Shown here: piece after piece, positions 27,101 through 35,795 of the stretch
How the letters are laid out: every line of letters begins with the position of its first letter
How positions within the stretch are numbered: position 1 is the first letter of the stretch
Assembly: GCA_002748705.1 (NCBI GenBank)
Contig: PDSZ01000030.1
Coordinates: 1-54,504 of the forward strand
Source: Candidatus Fermentibacterota bacterium
GTDB taxonomy: Bacteria; Fermentibacterota; Fermentibacteria; Fermentibacterales; Fermentibacteraceae
Direction: 5' to 3'
Length of the DNA stretch: 54,504 bases
Translations under genes and position numbers: made by a program
The notes under the pieces: model-generated
Database searches by the model: none
Told to the model about the DNA's origin: nothing
Seen by the model: only the letters and a program-made list of their open reading frames with translations

Positions 27101-27914
27101 CGTTAAGACCGACCCTGTGTTCAGCTAATGAGTCAATGACATTGCTGCATTCAGCATACAGTCCGGATGCGCATAAAATCACATAATCCGGCATTCGGCA
27201 TGGGTTTTGAGGACCATCTTCAGGATCAACTACTCCAAAGTATTCCGGCATTGGTGCGTAGGTCTGATCCTCATATTGATATCCCACGATCGGACTGCCC
27301 TGAGCCATATCCTGGAAAGAACCGAGTCCTATGCTGCTCCATACTGCTTCGGCGCTGTTGTAAGAAACGGTAACACTGAAGCTTGTTACAGAGACCAGTG
27401 TGCTGTCAAAGGCTCTGTACTGGGCAGGAAACAACTGGATCTTGAGCAGTCTTTGATCGCATATTCGTGTTTCTCCAATCAGCCTTACTCTTTCCGCAGG
27501 CCAGAAATCGGTAGAGGAATAGGCTGTTGAATCAATGACGAACGAGTCAACAACACTTGCAGTACAGAGGTCAGAGAACAGGACCATTGCCGGAGAGGGA
27601 TAAACCGGCAGGACATGCTGAGTGTGTTCGTCGGTGAAACTATAGCTGATTTTCGGGTCTACACTGTCAGGCACTGCAACAAGGCAGGTTATCATGGGAA
27701 GCTCAGGATAACCAACACTGTCCGTAACAGGGCAGTCTGAGAACCTGATGAAGTCCAGCGAATCATGTTCTGCCTGTTCCCAGGAAAGCGGTGTAAGGGC
27801 CAGGAAAACAACCCTTGAGCTGTCTGCTGCAGTTGTTCGAATACGATGGATATCAGCCTGGAGTGATGAATTAAACAGAAGGACAGAGGAGAGCACAAGA
27901 ATACCGGACTTCAT
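24165..27914 (-). CDS. Gingipain-like C25 cysteine protease with FG-GAP-type C-terminal repeats
   Basis: About 1,249 residues. Signal peptide MKSGILVLSSVLLFNSSLQA; a propeptide-like region to about 240; a C25 peptidase domain (about 245-700) beginning MPDYVILCASGLYAE. The catalytic His is in FYSNHGSCHMF (about 510) and the Cys in FALLLCCSAGSFN (about 566), both followed by the family's GVFCGSSASLIS stretch. Residues 840-1249 hold FG-GAP/VCBS-like repeats (DLNLDGQTEILAAYDDG, DLDRDGKVEIVFGTNDG) and end in FQHDNGRSGVLE, without a sorting domain. Family members are exported cysteine proteases. ATG 27914 starts the signal peptide; a GTG three codons upstream (27923) is also possible. Coupled to the next gene by ATGA. 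Confidence 0.88.
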   Translation of the reverse strand: MKSGILVLSSVLLFNSSLQADIHRIRTTAADSSRVVFLALTPLSWEQAEHDSLDFIRFSDCPVTDSVGYPELPMITCLVAVPDSVDPKISYSFTDEHTQHVLPVYPSPAMVLFSDLCTASVVDSFVIDSTAYSSTDFWPAERVRLIGETRICDQRLLKIQLFPAQYRAFDSTLVSVTSFSVTVSYNSAEAVWSSIGLGSFQDMAQGSPIVGYQYEDQTYAPMPEYFGVVDPEDGPQNPCRMPDYVILCASGLYAECSNVIDSLAEHRVGLNGFDVATVLTDAVNEDFGEQGQTAINDETIRDFTEYMWNNWPQASVKKPEYLLLIGDHEDASFGSADWFLPTHIYDCNIGKLLIEDIGNDEWYAYMNGNREIDNDIPSMAVGRISIKNGTTIQTDTLSAIIHNIINMEKPVTQIPIPSYRRRITRLTGTGTEIIKNNTGTGYQFPYDWEPSLEWTSDFTEWLNYDFVTSYCGDGRDFTDMDGSLMSSHAWRDQCLSEYGKGAGIMFYSNHGSCHMFSAGLEWLAEYIPRDPYTKGARDSTFNNYQIESSLTAASGHAAPFALLLCCSAGSFNHTVSEHTYPQYYPELCSFEGSVSPPVPAYDFGTDCIGEKLFKNTTVPVAGVFCGSSASLISCYGSYGKGIIEAIFVKGYGRLGDAVMQQRLSYYDFSVSMDGNGIASLGQFNLLGDPALDISDYVRFPNSCDLVVYHGDFEVFPYPVETPAGPEMELSFIVRNNGRKDSEAFSSRITITDGSNTFTDYISCSGIPSKTERIFSYTWACPVWFDTPVELDVEIEADWQNACSDCWRPNNTASDTYQINDIYPFSSGWPVEVTGNISTTPLLLNLNNDPYIEVVALTGTSLTAFDYSGNTLWIVSDEDFQGYVDPLAVDLNLDGQTEILAAYDDGIKVISNTGSVLGKLETDASLFVAGNMHTGTGIEMCTVNGNTLSLYSWDASAMPPGFSEIASEDLGFRPVLPAVFLCCNDLDGDSFEDAVCLNGFFDSSIPPNPEVNSVSAYSWNTEDMIYQHTWNEYLKSISLSAGLLAEEAAIGYPLGKFEGSGYPALLIEPENSVPEISCSGANVLTSNYLMYGVFADWSAPTGADTYVLPSGRQCMAWNNSGEPFGSFPTSNFGGDTESSMVSPASLGNLDDIYSDDVLFSSVLDGDWTILAYNYDGLPLGTASDFPFTLPEDVSAEGGFAVADLDRDGKVEIVFGTNDGLLHCWKLGSCSVGYAPWCQFQHDNGRSGVLE

Positions 27915-27923
27915 AAAAATCAC

Positions 27924-28525
27924 CGCCCTTCCCTCAATAGATATTATTTATTCCATTAATGGATTATTGCATGGATACATATATGGTGTCAAGGGATAAG
28001 AGTATTCTGAGAACTTGCTCCTGCCGATGCCATGGAATGAAGATCACTATGCGGTTACCCTGCAGAAATCCCAATGAAGTGATCCTGACGGAATCGTGCC
28101 GCATGTCACAGATCACAGAAGGCGCTTCCTGCTCTTGTTCAGCTCCGGTGTGACGAAGGGAAGGATCAGAAGGCAGGGAACGAAGACCAGTAACGCTTTT
28201 TCAGAATAAGCATTTTGAAGATTGATCGTGTTAACGGTTTCCTGAAGATTGTATTGATGCGGCAAGAGCAGGCAGGGTAAACAGGTGAATTGACCACAGC
28301 GACTTCAGGACCAGCCTTATTACGATGAACTGCAGCGATCCTGCGAAGGGTTTTTCAGATGGAATCTGAGCCTCCCTGCTGATAATGCGGCAGAGCTGAA
28401 CTGTAAGAAAATTATCGCATTGGAAGATGGCAGGAACACCGAAGCTGCAAAGGTAAACCGGCAGTTCACAGCAGAAGAAGCCGAATCAAGCTGAAAAGGT
28501 TTTATTCTACATTACAGATGTGACA
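27924..28525. other. 600-base gap with possible gene remnants
   Basis: No intact gene. On the plus strand an open frame from 28294 to TGA 28492-28494 encodes about 66 residues (PYYDELQRSCEGFFRWNLSL, then ELNCKKIIALEDGRNTEAAK) with protein-like composition. A TGA precedes it at 28291-28293 and there is no start codon. Another short frame near 28027 reads MPWNEDHYAVTLQKSQ then stops. Both look like tails of decayed genes; I cannot name the families. The promoter for the C25 protease operon must lie near 27930-28010 but is not clear. Confidence 0.35.
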
Positions 28526-29836
28526 CTAGCCCTGTTTCCAGAAGTCTCTGCTGAACTGTCCGCCTGAAACAGTTGTCAGGGCCTGATGTATTGAATGATC
28601 CATGTTGTTGTACCAGAAGGAGCCGCATCTGCCCATGGGAATGAGCCCTTCAGGTATCTGCAGCTCTGCCAGTTTCTTACGGTAATTCAGAGAGTAGATG
28701 GGATATGTTTCAGGTATCCTGTACCAGTCTACGAAGAGAACATCGTCCCCTTTTATCGCATTGACTTTCTTCAGATCATCAAGAAGCCGTTTTTCAAGTT
28801 TCTCCGGCATCTTCCATTCTTCTGAATCGGGAGAACAGGTGATTTCGGCGATCAGGCTGTCTCTTTCAGGCGGCACACAGTCCCTGCGGAACATGGCTGG
28901 AACTGTGAGTCTGCTGAAAATTACCTCTTTCTGGCCGAAATAACACCACTGATAGTTATTGACAGGATTCTTTTCATTAAGGGCTACACAGGCAATCAGT
29001 GTGTTGATGTACCTGAGGTCTGCTTCAGGGAAGAGAATTGAGATCGGTGCTGTCCAGTATACTGTGTCTGCCTCAAATACCTTTCCACCTTCAGCCTTAA
29101 CAGCAGTTACTCTTCCGTTCTCAGTGACAATGCCTTCTGCTGAAACACCTGTAAGAACCCTTCCTCCAGCCTCCCTTATTCTCTCTGTCTGTATGTCGCA
29201 GAAAGTCTGTATCCCACCTTTAGAAGGGTAGTAGAAGGTTGTTTCCACTGGTTTGGGAAGCAGCATGCTCTTCAGCAGAGAAACCAGGTTGTCTGCTTTT
29301 ACCCTCTTGTCTATCACAGCTCTGTTCACCCCTGCCTGGGCCCAGTCAACATGAAGCTCTTCAGAATCCAGACCGGTGAACTTCCTTGTATAGCCGGCGA
29401 AAAAAAAGCGATACAGATTGTTGCCGTACCTGCTTCTGATGAAATCTGCAAATGATCTGATCTCAGGTATGTCAGGTTTTCTGAACAGATCCAGAAAGCT
29501 TCTCCACAAAACTGGAAGAGGAAGCCCCAGAACAGACTGCAGCGTCAGCGGCCAGTTCCTGTACTTTCCAGCCATGTATACCGAACTGTTTCTCTGTATC
29601 TCTTCGTAACAGCCTTTGAGAATATCTCTAAGGTATTCATCTACCTCGCTGTTTGCAGTGTGAAACCTGTGGGGACCTATATCGAAATCAAATCCGTCCC
29701 GGTGAAAACTCCTTGCCAGCCCTCCTGGCGCATTCTCCCGCTCCAGCACTGTTACATGATAACCGGGATTTTCTGAAAGAATGCGTTCAGCAAGGGTAAG
29801 GCCGGAGACACCGGCGCCGGTGATTACGATTTTCAA
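28526..29836 (-). CDS. FAD-dependent oxidoreductase (protoporphyrinogen oxidase / UDP-galactopyranose mutase-like fold)
   Basis: 436 residues, starting with the dinucleotide motif KIVITGAGVSGLTLAERIL and VTVLERENAPGGLARSFHRD, then DIGPHRFHTANSEVDEYLRD. The C-terminus has the second FAD contact region (IPMGRCGSFWYNNMDHSIHQ). Such enzymes near flippases and glycosyltransferases often modify sugars or lipids; the exact substrate is unknown. The frame extends upstream to 29998, but the extension is not conserved-looking. TTG 29836 overlaps the stop of the flippase-like gene (TTGA) and has GGAAAGGA just upstream, so I take it as the start. Confidence 0.85.
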   Translation of the reverse strand: MKIVITGAGVSGLTLAERILSENPGYHVTVLERENAPGGLARSFHRDGFDFDIGPHRFHTANSEVDEYLRDILKGCYEEIQRNSSVYMAGKYRNWPLTLQSVLGLPLPVLWRSFLDLFRKPDIPEIRSFADFIRSRYGNNLYRFFFAGYTRKFTGLDSEELHVDWAQAGVNRAVIDKRVKADNLVSLLKSMLLPKPVETTFYYPSKGGIQTFCDIQTERIREAGGRVLTGVSAEGIVTENGRVTAVKAEGGKVFEADTVYWTAPISILFPEADLRYINTLIACVALNEKNPVNNYQWCYFGQKEVIFSRLTVPAMFRRDCVPPERDSLIAEITCSPDSEEWKMPEKLEKRLLDDLKKVNAIKGDDVLFVDWYRIPETYPIYSLNYRKKLAELQIPEGLIPMGRCGSFWYNNMDHSIHQALTTVSGGQFSRDFWKQG

Positions 29837-30813
29837 TACAGATCCTTTCCATAGAAAAGAAGAACAAGTGTTCCAGCTGACATAAGCAAAACTGCCATGA
29901 AAAGCCAGAGGAGATGAACGCTGAACCCTGCTTCCACAACGGATATTCCTCCGGATAGTGTTCCTGTAATGCCGGTTAAGGCAAACCCGGCCACCCATCC
30001 AGCCTCAACTGTGCCCAGACTGAGAAGACCGTGCACAGGAAGAGCCAGAATAAAATCTGTTACAGCTCCTGCGGTGAAAACCTGCCAGAGAGGAATGCTG
30101 TGTACACCTACAGACCTGAGGAGTGTAAGGAACATGAAGAGCTTGAGTGTCCATCCTGCAAAGCTGGCAGCCACTGCAAGAAACAGTGGCTTTCTGTTCT
30201 CAGGGGTTAATCTGGCAGCTTCGGTCATATCATTCAGGGCTTTTGATACTCTTCCCTCCCCTGTAACCGCTTTCAGAGGAACTGCAACAAGTTTAAGCAT
30301 AAAGGGCAGAAAAAAGAGCATTGCTGTGCCTGTAACGGCTATGCCGGAAGCTATTGCCACAACCGGCCCTGAGAGCCCTGTGAGAAAGCTGAGAGCCACC
30401 ACTGTACCCATAGCGATAATGTCCATTATTTTTGCCAGCATCACTGTAGCGGCACCGCTTCCTGCAGGAATAGCGGCATATTTCCGAAAAAGCCCCACAA
30501 GAGCCACATCTGCAAGCCTTACCGGAAGAAGATGACCAAGCCCCACATGAACCGCTGTAAGCGACATTGAACGAACCACTGGAATAGTGTGATCTCCTGC
30601 GAGCAGCTGCCATCTCCAGGCCCTTATAAGCAGTGAGAGGAAGAAAAGAAGCAGAGAAAGCAGAAGCCACTGAATACTGCAGCTTGCCAGTGCTGAAAAA
30701 ATACTGTTCACTGTTTCAGAAACTGAACCTGAACGAGCAAGCAGATAATATGTAAGCAAAGCTCCAGCAAGAAGAAAGAGAATCAGCCTTGCGGCTTTTG
30801 CCCCTTTGGTCAA
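29833..30813 (-). CDS. LPG synthase transmembrane / flippase-like protein (UPF0104)
   Basis: 326 residues and about eight to nine membrane helices. The pattern LLLSLLLFFLSLLIRAWRWQ, GLGHLLPVRLADVALVGLFR and a C-terminal ...HLLWLFMAVLLMSAG matches the lysylphosphatidylglycerol-synthase transmembrane family (AglD/YbhN-like, UPF0104). Relatives move or modify lipids in the inner membrane. The gene is transcribed away from the ABC transporter pair (38 bases between start codons) and is coupled to the FAD oxidoreductase gene, suggesting both act on one lipid or glycolipid (inference). Confidence 0.85.
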   Translation of the reverse strand: MTKGAKAARLILFLLAGALLTYYLLARSGSVSETVNSIFSALASCSIQWLLLSLLLFFLSLLIRAWRWQLLAGDHTIPVVRSMSLTAVHVGLGHLLPVRLADVALVGLFRKYAAIPAGSGAATVMLAKIMDIIAMGTVVALSFLTGLSGPVVAIASGIAVTGTAMLFFLPFMLKLVAVPLKAVTGEGRVSKALNDMTEAARLTPENRKPLFLAVAASFAGWTLKLFMFLTLLRSVGVHSIPLWQVFTAGAVTDFILALPVHGLLSLGTVEAGWVAGFALTGITGTLSGGISVVEAGFSVHLLWLFMAVLLMSAGTLVLLFYGKDLY

Positions 30814-30851
30814 TATTCCTCCAATACAAATAACAGGGGGTAATATAGGTT

Positions 30852-31754
30852 ATGGCCGGTACTGCAATAAGCGTTCGCAGAATTTCAAAAAAATACGGCA
30901 GAACCACTGCGTTAAAAGAGGGTTTCAGCATTGAGGTTTCCAAAGGGCAGTCCCTTGCCGTACTGGGAGCTAACGGTGCAGGCAAAACAACTCTGATGAG
31001 GGCTGTTCTTGGCCTCACTATTCCTGACAGGGGAGCAATCAGTCTCTACGGTCTTCCGCCTGCTGACCCTGCCTCAAGAGCAGGGGTAAGGTTCCTTCCA
31101 GAACGCATATCGTTTCCCAAATGGGCAACACCTCTGCAGATGTACAGGCAGTTTGAAAGGGTACGGAGCGAAGGCAGGGAAATAGACTTTATTCACAGGG
31201 CTAAAACCCTTCAGTGCGGTGATCTCCTCAAACGAAAACTTGGAAAGATGTCAAAAGGGCAGCGGCAGCGTATTGCTGTTGCGCTGATGACTTGCGGAAA
31301 ACCGGAAACGGTATTTCTTGATGAGCCGTCATCGGGACTTGACCCTTCAGGAAGAATGCTTGTAAGGAGCACAATGGCTGAACTGGTCAGTGGAGGATCC
31401 ACTGTTGTTCTGAACAGTCATCTGCTTGGTGAGGTTGAGAAGGTATGCGACTGGGCGGCGTTTATTCATCAGGGTTCTCTGGTTGCCCATGACAGGCTTG
31501 AGAATCTCTCCCAATTCAAGGGAGCTGCAGTTGTTGATACCCCTGAACCGGAAAGGATGAGTGAAGCACTGAGCGGTGAGGGAGTTGTAAAGGGAAAAAC
31601 CCTCGCAGTACCCCTTGAGAGGGAGAATGACTTTCCTGCACTTGCAGCGAAAGTGGCTGCAGCCGGTGTTCACTTCACTGGAATAAGACTTCAGAGGGAG
31701 TCGCTGGAAGACATTTTCATGAGAATAATGGATGGAGGAAGCCATGTTTCTTAA
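30852..31754 (+). CDS. ABC transporter ATP-binding protein
   Basis: 300 residues. Walker A VLGANGAGKTTLMRAVLG, signature KLGKMSKGQRQRIAVALM, Walker B PETVFLDEPSSGLDP and the switch His in VVLNSHLLGEVEKV. The C-terminal 80 residues are the regulatory tail typical of ABC-2 exporters. It energises the permease encoded by the next gene, whose start lies inside this gene's end. Substrate unknown; exporters of this class move lipids, peptides or drugs, or help in copper/NosY-type maturation. Confidence 0.95.
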   Translation: MAGTAISVRRISKKYGRTTALKEGFSIEVSKGQSLAVLGANGAGKTTLMRAVLGLTIPDRGAISLYGLPPADPASRAGVRFLPERISFPKWATPLQMYRQFERVRSEGREIDFIHRAKTLQCGDLLKRKLGKMSKGQRQRIAVALMTCGKPETVFLDEPSSGLDPSGRMLVRSTMAELVSGGSTVVLNSHLLGEVEKVCDWAAFIHQGSLVAHDRLENLSQFKGAAVVDTPEPERMSEALSGEGVVKGKTLAVPLERENDFPALAAKVAAAGVHFTGIRLQRESLEDIFMRIMDGGSHVS

Positions 31755-32574
31755 TGCTCTCGAACACATGGCCCGGCGTAAACTGCTGCTTATCGTCGGT
31801 ATTCTCTCTGTCCTCTATCTGCTTCTTTTCTGGCGGGGAATAGCTGCAGCAGACCCAAAGTCCCTGGTCGTTGATAGTGGCCTTAAAGCTACTGATTCCG
31901 ACCTTGCGTACGCAGCTCTCACCATTGCCGGTTCAATGCTCTCAGTTATGGTGTGGGGGCTTACAATAGTTCTTGGATCAAGCATTCTTCCTGATGAGAT
32001 GGATGCCGGCAGAATGTCCATATGGACAGCTCTGCCCCAGACAAGGTTCAGAGTTTACGCTGCGACCACCTTTGCTCCATTGATTGTGTCGGTGATTTTC
32101 GGGTATCTTCTTTTCGGACTGACTTGCCTGATTACCTCATTCTACGCGCCTTTCGTTCCTTCCAACGCCCTTCAGGCCATTGTGAGCATTCCCGTATGGC
32201 TTTCTGCAACATGGGCTTTTGTGATACTCGCATCCCTTGTTACGGGAAAAATACCTGCAATGCTGATAACATTTGTTCTGGAAGGCTTTGCTGTGGGAAT
32301 GGGAAACATGGTAGAACTTGGTAAGAATATTCCTGAAATTAACGAATCGGTTTTTTACACAGTTGCCAGAGTAATCACCTTCATTCTTCCCTTTGAGAGA
32401 GGCTACAGATCTGTGCAGGCAGGGATTCTCCCTGCTTCCAGCATCATTGATGAAGCTCTGGCATTCTTCGGAATAGGCGGTACAATTCCTCTCTGGGAAA
32501 CCCTTTATCCTGCTGTATGGGCTGCAGCTCTCTTCTATCTGGGTTACAGAATATTCAGCAGGAAGGACCTGTAG
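31744..32574 (+). CDS. ABC-2 type transporter permease
   Basis: 276 residues with six hydrophobic segments, for example LLLIVGILSVLYLLLFWRGI and FAPLIVSVIFGYLLFGLTCL, and a large loop after the first helix. ATG 31744 is chosen over the in-frame ATG four codons upstream because GGAGG lies five bases before it. It overlaps the ATPase gene by 11 bases. The C-terminal YLGYRIFSRKDL ends on the cytoplasmic side, as in NosY/ABC-2 families. The next gene starts one base inside its stop (TAGTG). Confidence 0.88.
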   Translation: MFLNALEHMARRKLLLIVGILSVLYLLLFWRGIAAADPKSLVVDSGLKATDSDLAYAALTIAGSMLSVMVWGLTIVLGSSILPDEMDAGRMSIWTALPQTRFRVYAATTFAPLIVSVIFGYLLFGLTCLITSFYAPFVPSNALQAIVSIPVWLSATWAFVILASLVTGKIPAMLITFVLEGFAVGMGNMVELGKNIPEINESVFYTVARVITFILPFERGYRSVQAGILPASSIIDEALAFFGIGGTIPLWETLYPAVWAAALFYLGYRIFSRKDL

Positions 32575-32990
32575 TGAAGATAATCTACCATTCTATAGGC
32601 ATCATAAGAACACCTTATGTTAAGATGGCTCCATTTCAGGCAAAGGAAGACGATGACAGCGGAGAGTTCATACTGGAACTGGAAGAGAAATACGCTTCAG
32701 GTCTTAAAGACCTTGAGAAAAGGAAATATGTTATCGTGCTTTTTCACATTGACAGAGCCCGGGGCTACAACGGTTCCAATACAGCCCATCCTCCGTCAAT
32801 GAACGGAGGAACCACAGGGCTGTTCGCGTCAAGATCCCCCAACAGACCAAATCCTGTCGGACTTGATGTGGCAAGACTTCTGAAGATAGAGGGCAATCGG
32901 GTCTATACCTCAGGACTGAGTGCGCTTGACAAAACTCCACTGCTTGACTTGAAACCCTATATCACTGTGGACAGGAAAGAACCGGAGTAA
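32574..32990 (+). CDS. trmO: tRNA (N6-threonylcarbamoyladenosine37-N6)-methyltransferase TrmO
   Basis: 138 residues. Motifs of TrmO/TsaA (DUF62-free, UPF0066): SIGIIRTPYV at the N-terminus, HPPSMNGGTTGLFASRSPNR, PNPVGLDVARLL and SALDKTPLLDLKPYI. The enzyme uses S-adenosylmethionine to methylate t6A at position 37 of some tRNA-Thr. The start is GTG at 32574, overlapping the permease stop by one base, with GGAAGGA upstream; the frame's earlier ATG lies in the permease gene. Its last 29 bases overlap the convergent GT-C gene. Confidence 0.93.
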   Translation: MKIIYHSIGIIRTPYVKMAPFQAKEDDDSGEFILELEEKYASGLKDLEKRKYVIVLFHIDRARGYNGSNTAHPPSMNGGTTGLFASRSPNRPNPVGLDVARLLKIEGNRVYTSGLSALDKTPLLDLKPYITVDRKEPE

Positions 32991-34392
32991 GCTCAGCTCT
33001 CAGTTCAGGATTAAGGCTTACCGCCTTTTCAGCAGCAGTAACGGCATCCTGAATATGGCCTGTGTCCCAGAGTATCACTGCCATGTTCCTCCATGCAGAA
33101 GGAGACTCAGGAGCCATTCTCAGAGCCATTGAAAACTCTTGAAGAGCAAGCCCTAAATCACCACCGGATGACGCAATGCAAGCACCTCTCAAATTGTGAA
33201 TATCTGCACCTTCAAATCCTTCAGCCTCTGCCCTTTCAAGTCTGCTCAGAGAACCGGTGAACTCACCTTTCTCAAGCAAATGCTCTGCTATAAGCAAATG
33301 GTTCAATCCAGGTCTTACCCTTCCAGGGTATTGCATAAAAAGTGAAAGCCACAGAATACACAGAGCTGCAGGTATAGCCGGTTTCCATCTGAAAGTTGAA
33401 GCTGCAGCTGCGAAGGCAGGTATAAGAATTGCCCTGTGCCGTACAGAAGGGAAAAATACAAAAGCAGCAATAATCCCGGTGACTATCAGGCTGCTTGCAG
33501 CATTTTTTTTCAATCCTGCCGCTGCCAGCGCCATCAGTATAACTGTAACAGGAATAAGAAAAACCAGTATGGAACCCTTCAGAAGAGAGGAAGTCTCCAT
33601 GTTTCTGCCAGGGCCTGGAACGATGAAGAAAGCAGCTGCTTTCACTGCTCCCCTGCCAAGCCAGCCAATCGGAGACCGCAAAATGGCATTCACTGCATTA
33701 TCGGTGAATGAGTCATCTCCTGCAAGTTCTTCGTACTCAATTCCAGGAGGCGTGGTGAGCAGTTCCCATGAAGACCCCAGCCACAGATTGAGTGTGCCGT
33801 TCGCCCCTGGAGCAAAAGGGCCTCCAGAAACAAGGTTGACAGTCAGCACTGGAAGAACTGCAGCTGCAGTTCCAGCTGCAGCTGCACCCCAGTTTCTCAA
33901 GGGTCTGATAAAAAACAGTGATACAGGTATGAAGAGAAGCAGTTCACCTCTGAAGAGCGCAGCTGCACCGATGAGTATTCCTGCAGGCAGGTGCTTTCTT
34001 TTTTCTGCAAGGCACAGGGCTCCTGCCAGGAAAGCAGCCGCAGGAGCTTCAGGCATTACCTGAAGTCCTGAAAAAAGCAGTGTAGGTTCTACTGCAAGAA
34101 CTCCGGCAAGAACCGAGTTCTTCATAGACTTGTTTCGCAGCATAAAGAATACTGCAGCAGGAAGCAGTGAGATTATGCTGTATACAGTTCTGAGAACCGG
34201 AATGCTTCCGGAAACAGAAGCGAGCAGGTAATTTGCAGGGGGTCTTTCAAATGGCGGCGTATCTCCGGCAGTCCATGTGATTTCATCCACATGAAGGCTT
34301 TCTCCAAAGAACCAGTCAAGCTGATTCATTGCAATAAGCCTCAGAGCAATACCTGAAAGCAGAAAAGCTGTAAAAACTATTCTCTCTCTCAT
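32962..34392 (-). CDS. GT-C-like membrane glycosyltransferase with C-terminal TPR
   Basis: 476 residues with about nine to ten hydrophobic helices from residue 5 to 365 (FTAFLLSGIALRLIAMNQL, IISLLPAAVFFMLRNKS, SLIVTGIIAAFVFFPSV), then a soluble tail of TPR units (LSRLERAEAEGFEGADIHNL, LALQEFSMALRMAPESPSAW). The first loop has SLHVDEITWTAGDTPPFERP, which includes the acidic residue and Pro common in PMT/GT-C enzymes. Probably uses a polyprenyl-linked sugar; acceptor unknown. It is the last gene of the PorV-SurE-transglutaminase operon, with an ATGA overlap, and overlaps trmO tail to tail. Confidence 0.75.
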   Translation of the reverse strand: MRERIVFTAFLLSGIALRLIAMNQLDWFFGESLHVDEITWTAGDTPPFERPPANYLLASVSGSIPVLRTVYSIISLLPAAVFFMLRNKSMKNSVLAGVLAVEPTLLFSGLQVMPEAPAAAFLAGALCLAEKRKHLPAGILIGAAALFRGELLLFIPVSLFFIRPLRNWGAAAAGTAAAVLPVLTVNLVSGGPFAPGANGTLNLWLGSSWELLTTPPGIEYEELAGDDSFTDNAVNAILRSPIGWLGRGAVKAAAFFIVPGPGRNMETSSLLKGSILVFLIPVTVILMALAAAGLKKNAASSLIVTGIIAAFVFFPSVRHRAILIPAFAAAASTFRWKPAIPAALCILWLSLFMQYPGRVRPGLNHLLIAEHLLEKGEFTGSLSRLERAEAEGFEGADIHNLRGACIASSGGDLGLALQEFSMALRMAPESPSAWRNMAVILWDTGHIQDAVTAAEKAVSLNPELRAELTPVLSCPQ

Positions 34393-35795
34393 CTGCTGAG
34401 CACTCCGCCTTCTCTTGTAACCCCTGTAAATGTCCTCTCAACAGTTCCGACCCTGTTCCATTTCAGTATGGGTTCCTCTTCAAGCCAGCATTCCTCCGCT
34501 TCTGGAAAGGTGCCGGTAACGGTAATTGAAGCAGCTTCAGCAAGGTCATAAAGGTCTGAAATGTGAACTGATGAAGGAACGAAATGTATTCCTGAAGCCC
34601 TGAACCACTCCCCTGCAGCCAAAAGAAGGCTGTTCGCATCTCTTCCTGCCATTTTTCTCCGCAGCTCCCTGTCAAACCCGCCGAATGCTGTAACAGTAAG
34701 GGTAAATAAGCCCTGGTCAGGGAATATCTCCCACTCTTCCCCGCAGGAGTCGGCAAGAGTCTCAGGAGGCAATTCTCCAAGTATTCCGCCTGGAAGCAGA
34801 AGCCACAGAGTGTCCTGCATATCAACCCAGCCTGCAGGAGAAAGATACTCCCCAGGCTCTTCCAGATTACCCTCTGCAAGGATGAAGGCACGATTGAATC
34901 CAAGGGGTGAAGGAATAGGGGGAAGAATATCTGTTGCAGGAACCACAGGGGCATCAATTCCCATTACCCGGCACATGGCAGAGAGCAGAGTGGCTGCCTC
35001 CATGGGGGTTGCTCTTCTGCTGTCCAGTATCTCCTGAATGGACCTTACACTGAAACCTGCATCGCCACCTGGAAAAGGCAGCAGCTGCATAGACTCTGTA
35101 ATGAGAACCCTTCCCCGGGATATTCTCATTTGCGGAAGGGCTCCTGCAGCACCTGCTTCAATGGCAGCTTCTCTCAGATCAGGCGGGGTCTCCTCTGCTG
35201 AAGCCCTGGATGATTCAAGAAGAAGATTCCCGACCTCTTCCCAGCTTTCAGCAGTGGATATCCAGAGTTCACGGTAATTCTGATCATTGGATACGAACAC
35301 CCTTCTGTCTCCCCTTGATGAACAGACAAAACCGCTCTGCCGGAAAGACAATCCCTCTGCATCTGGACACCGTACTTCAATGGCTGCCGGTTCACGGCCT
35401 GCTATGTAGGTGTAGAACAATCCTGCAGAAGATAATCGTCCTTCATCACGGATTCTGAATGTCCATTCCATCTCCATACCGGGCCTTAGCCCCGGAAAAG
35501 CCACCACAAGCGCTCCAGGCCATCCTTCACTGCCGGTGAGGGTCTTAACCGCCCAGTCTGGAACACTTCTCAGTGCCCCCTCAAAGCCGTATTCAGCGTG
35601 AAGAAGCTCAACTTCCATGTAGTCAGGGTCAAAATCCCTTTTCACCTGAAGAAAACGACCGTCATCACCTGCGGAAGCTGTGTAGGCCACTGTAGTTTCC
35701 TTTACAGTTCCGTTCCATTCAATATCAACCTCAACTGATGTGTACCGTGAGGGAACAGCAATGAATCCTGCCAGTAACGCTGCTGAAAGAATCAT
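34389..35795 (-). CDS. Transglutaminase-like protein without the catalytic triad (pseudo-enzyme paralogue)
   Basis: 468 residues with a signal peptide and a beta-sandwich N-terminal half like DUF3857 (SVEVDIEWNGTVKETTVAYT). The core that should be catalytic reads RRATPMEAATLLSAMCRVMG; the neighbouring paralogue at 35792 has RSGVCRDRAVLLTWMLLEAG there, so the Cys is replaced by Pro. The His site FDHMITV becomes FNRAFIL and the Asp site is not preserved. I infer a non-catalytic partner of the active neighbour, likely arising by duplication. ATGA overlaps join it to the genes on both sides. Confidence 0.72.
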   Translation of the reverse strand: MILSAALLAGFIAVPSRYTSVEVDIEWNGTVKETTVAYTASAGDDGRFLQVKRDFDPDYMEVELLHAEYGFEGALRSVPDWAVKTLTGSEGWPGALVVAFPGLRPGMEMEWTFRIRDEGRLSSAGLFYTYIAGREPAAIEVRCPDAEGLSFRQSGFVCSSRGDRRVFVSNDQNYRELWISTAESWEEVGNLLLESSRASAEETPPDLREAAIEAGAAGALPQMRISRGRVLITESMQLLPFPGGDAGFSVRSIQEILDSRRATPMEAATLLSAMCRVMGIDAPVVPATDILPPIPSPLGFNRAFILAEGNLEEPGEYLSPAGWVDMQDTLWLLLPGGILGELPPETLADSCGEEWEIFPDQGLFTLTVTAFGGFDRELRRKMAGRDANSLLLAAGEWFRASGIHFVPSSVHISDLYDLAEAASITVTGTFPEAEECWLEEEPILKWNRVGTVERTFTGVTREGGVLSR

